From positions 1 through 6,546 of the forward strand of contig NZLM01000024.1 of the NCBI GenBank assembly GCA_002694245.1: a stretch of 6,546 nt of DNA. Direction: 5' to 3'. Made by a program: the position numbers and the translations under genes. The stretch's first letter is position 1. Every line of letters begins with the position of its first letter. This stretch comes from Methanobacteriota archaeon (lineage in GTDB: Archaea; Thermoplasmatota; Poseidoniia; Poseidoniales; Poseidoniaceae). Below, one piece after another: positions 6,286 through 6,546 of the stretch. The notes under the pieces were generated by a model, which saw only the letters and a list, made by a program, of their open reading frames with translations, was not told the DNA's origin and made no database searches.

Positions 6286-6546
6286 CTAAGACTGGCAGGA
6301 TGGACAGAAGTCTAATCTGCGCCCAGCTGGCCTTGTGTGTACGATTAAATCGCCACATTCGTGACATTCTTTGTCATTGCGTGTGAATACCCAGTGCCTT
6401 GATTGCCCTCTTGAGAAACCTAAATCGCGAAGATTTTCGTACATCTCTAAATTAATTGTAATCCCAGGATTATGGAACGATTGCCTCGACAAGAACAAAG
6501 CCTCTTTCGCAAGTTTTTCTTTTTCCTCATCTGAAAGGGAACCAAC
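6286..6546 (-). CDS. Fpg/Nei family DNA glycosylase, C-terminal part (gene continues past the right edge)
   Basis: Fpg/Nei enzymes excise oxidised bases (8-oxoguanine, formamidopyrimidines, oxidised pyrimidines) and nick the abasic site. The frame is open to the window edge and gives 86 C-terminal residues; a TTG at 6498 is internal, not a start. The C-terminus is a textbook Fpg zinc finger: CHEC, sixteen residues, CPSC, then Q and S. The arginine five residues before the third cysteine (in PAGRRLDFC) matches the DNA-contacting finger-loop arginine of E. coli Fpg. The preceding segment (LSDEEKEKLAKEALFLSRQS) fits the end of the helix-two-turn-helix domain. The N-terminal catalytic proline/glutamate and the rest of the H2TH domain are outside the window, so Fpg and Nei cannot be separated here. 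It is followed by 179 nt before the next gene on the same strand. Confidence 0.88.
   Translation of the reverse strand, partial: VGSLSDEEKEKLAKEALFLSRQSFHNPGITINLEMYENLRDLGFSRGQSRHWVFTRNDKECHECGDLIVHTRPAGRRLDFCPSCQS

Noticed and set aside
6496..6498. TTG as start of a 70-residue zinc-finger protein
   Set aside because: The frame extends upstream to the edge with helix-like sequence fitting the Fpg/Nei H2TH domain, so this is the tail of a larger gene.

Overview
The window looks like a piece of a planktonic marine archaeal genome, most likely Marine Group II (Poseidoniales/Thalassoarchaea-like). This is inferred from several features together: an AT-rich sequence with compact genes and frequent AGA/AGG arginine codons; AT-rich boxes about 27 nt upstream of start codons with no Shine-Dalgarno sequence (leaderless archaeal style); short proteins that pair an N-terminal CxxC...CxxC zinc ribbon with membrane helices; an LDL-receptor-A-like DCSDGSDE loop; and a bacterial-type CrtI beside an iron-sulfur photolyase. 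No rRNA or other phylogenetic marker is present, so the assignment is moderate, not certain.

Layout. 1-1307 (+) is the C-terminal ~434 residues of a phytoene desaturase (CrtI); its FAD-binding N-terminus lies off the left edge. It converges, with a 6-nt gap, on 1314-1856 (-), a peroxiredoxin-like thioredoxin-fold protein with a CPFC motif. A 173-nt divergent promoter region separates this from 2030-3061 (+), an unrecognised ~9-helix membrane protein built from two copies of a four-helix unit. After 46 nt comes 3108-4727 (+), an FeS-BCP/PhrB-type (6-4) photolyase with all four cluster cysteines. A short convergent terminator zone leads to three minus-strand genes: 4804-5193 (zinc ribbon + TM2 domain), 5315-6106 (zinc ribbon + four helices + LDLa-like loop, shortened here from a longer open frame) and 6286-6546 (C-terminal part of an Fpg/Nei DNA glycosylase running off the right edge). 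No tRNA, rRNA, CRISPR array or insertion sequence was seen, and no gene-free stretch exceeds 300 bases.

Together, four of the seven genes fit life in sunlit water: carotenoid synthesis (photoprotection or retinal precursor), thiol redox/peroxide defence, repair of UV (6-4) photoproducts, and excision of oxidised bases. This is a functional theme inferred from gene content. Strand changes show it is not one operon, although the unknown membrane protein and the photolyase could share a transcript. The least explained parts are the duplicated membrane protein and the pair of neighbouring zinc-ribbon membrane proteins.
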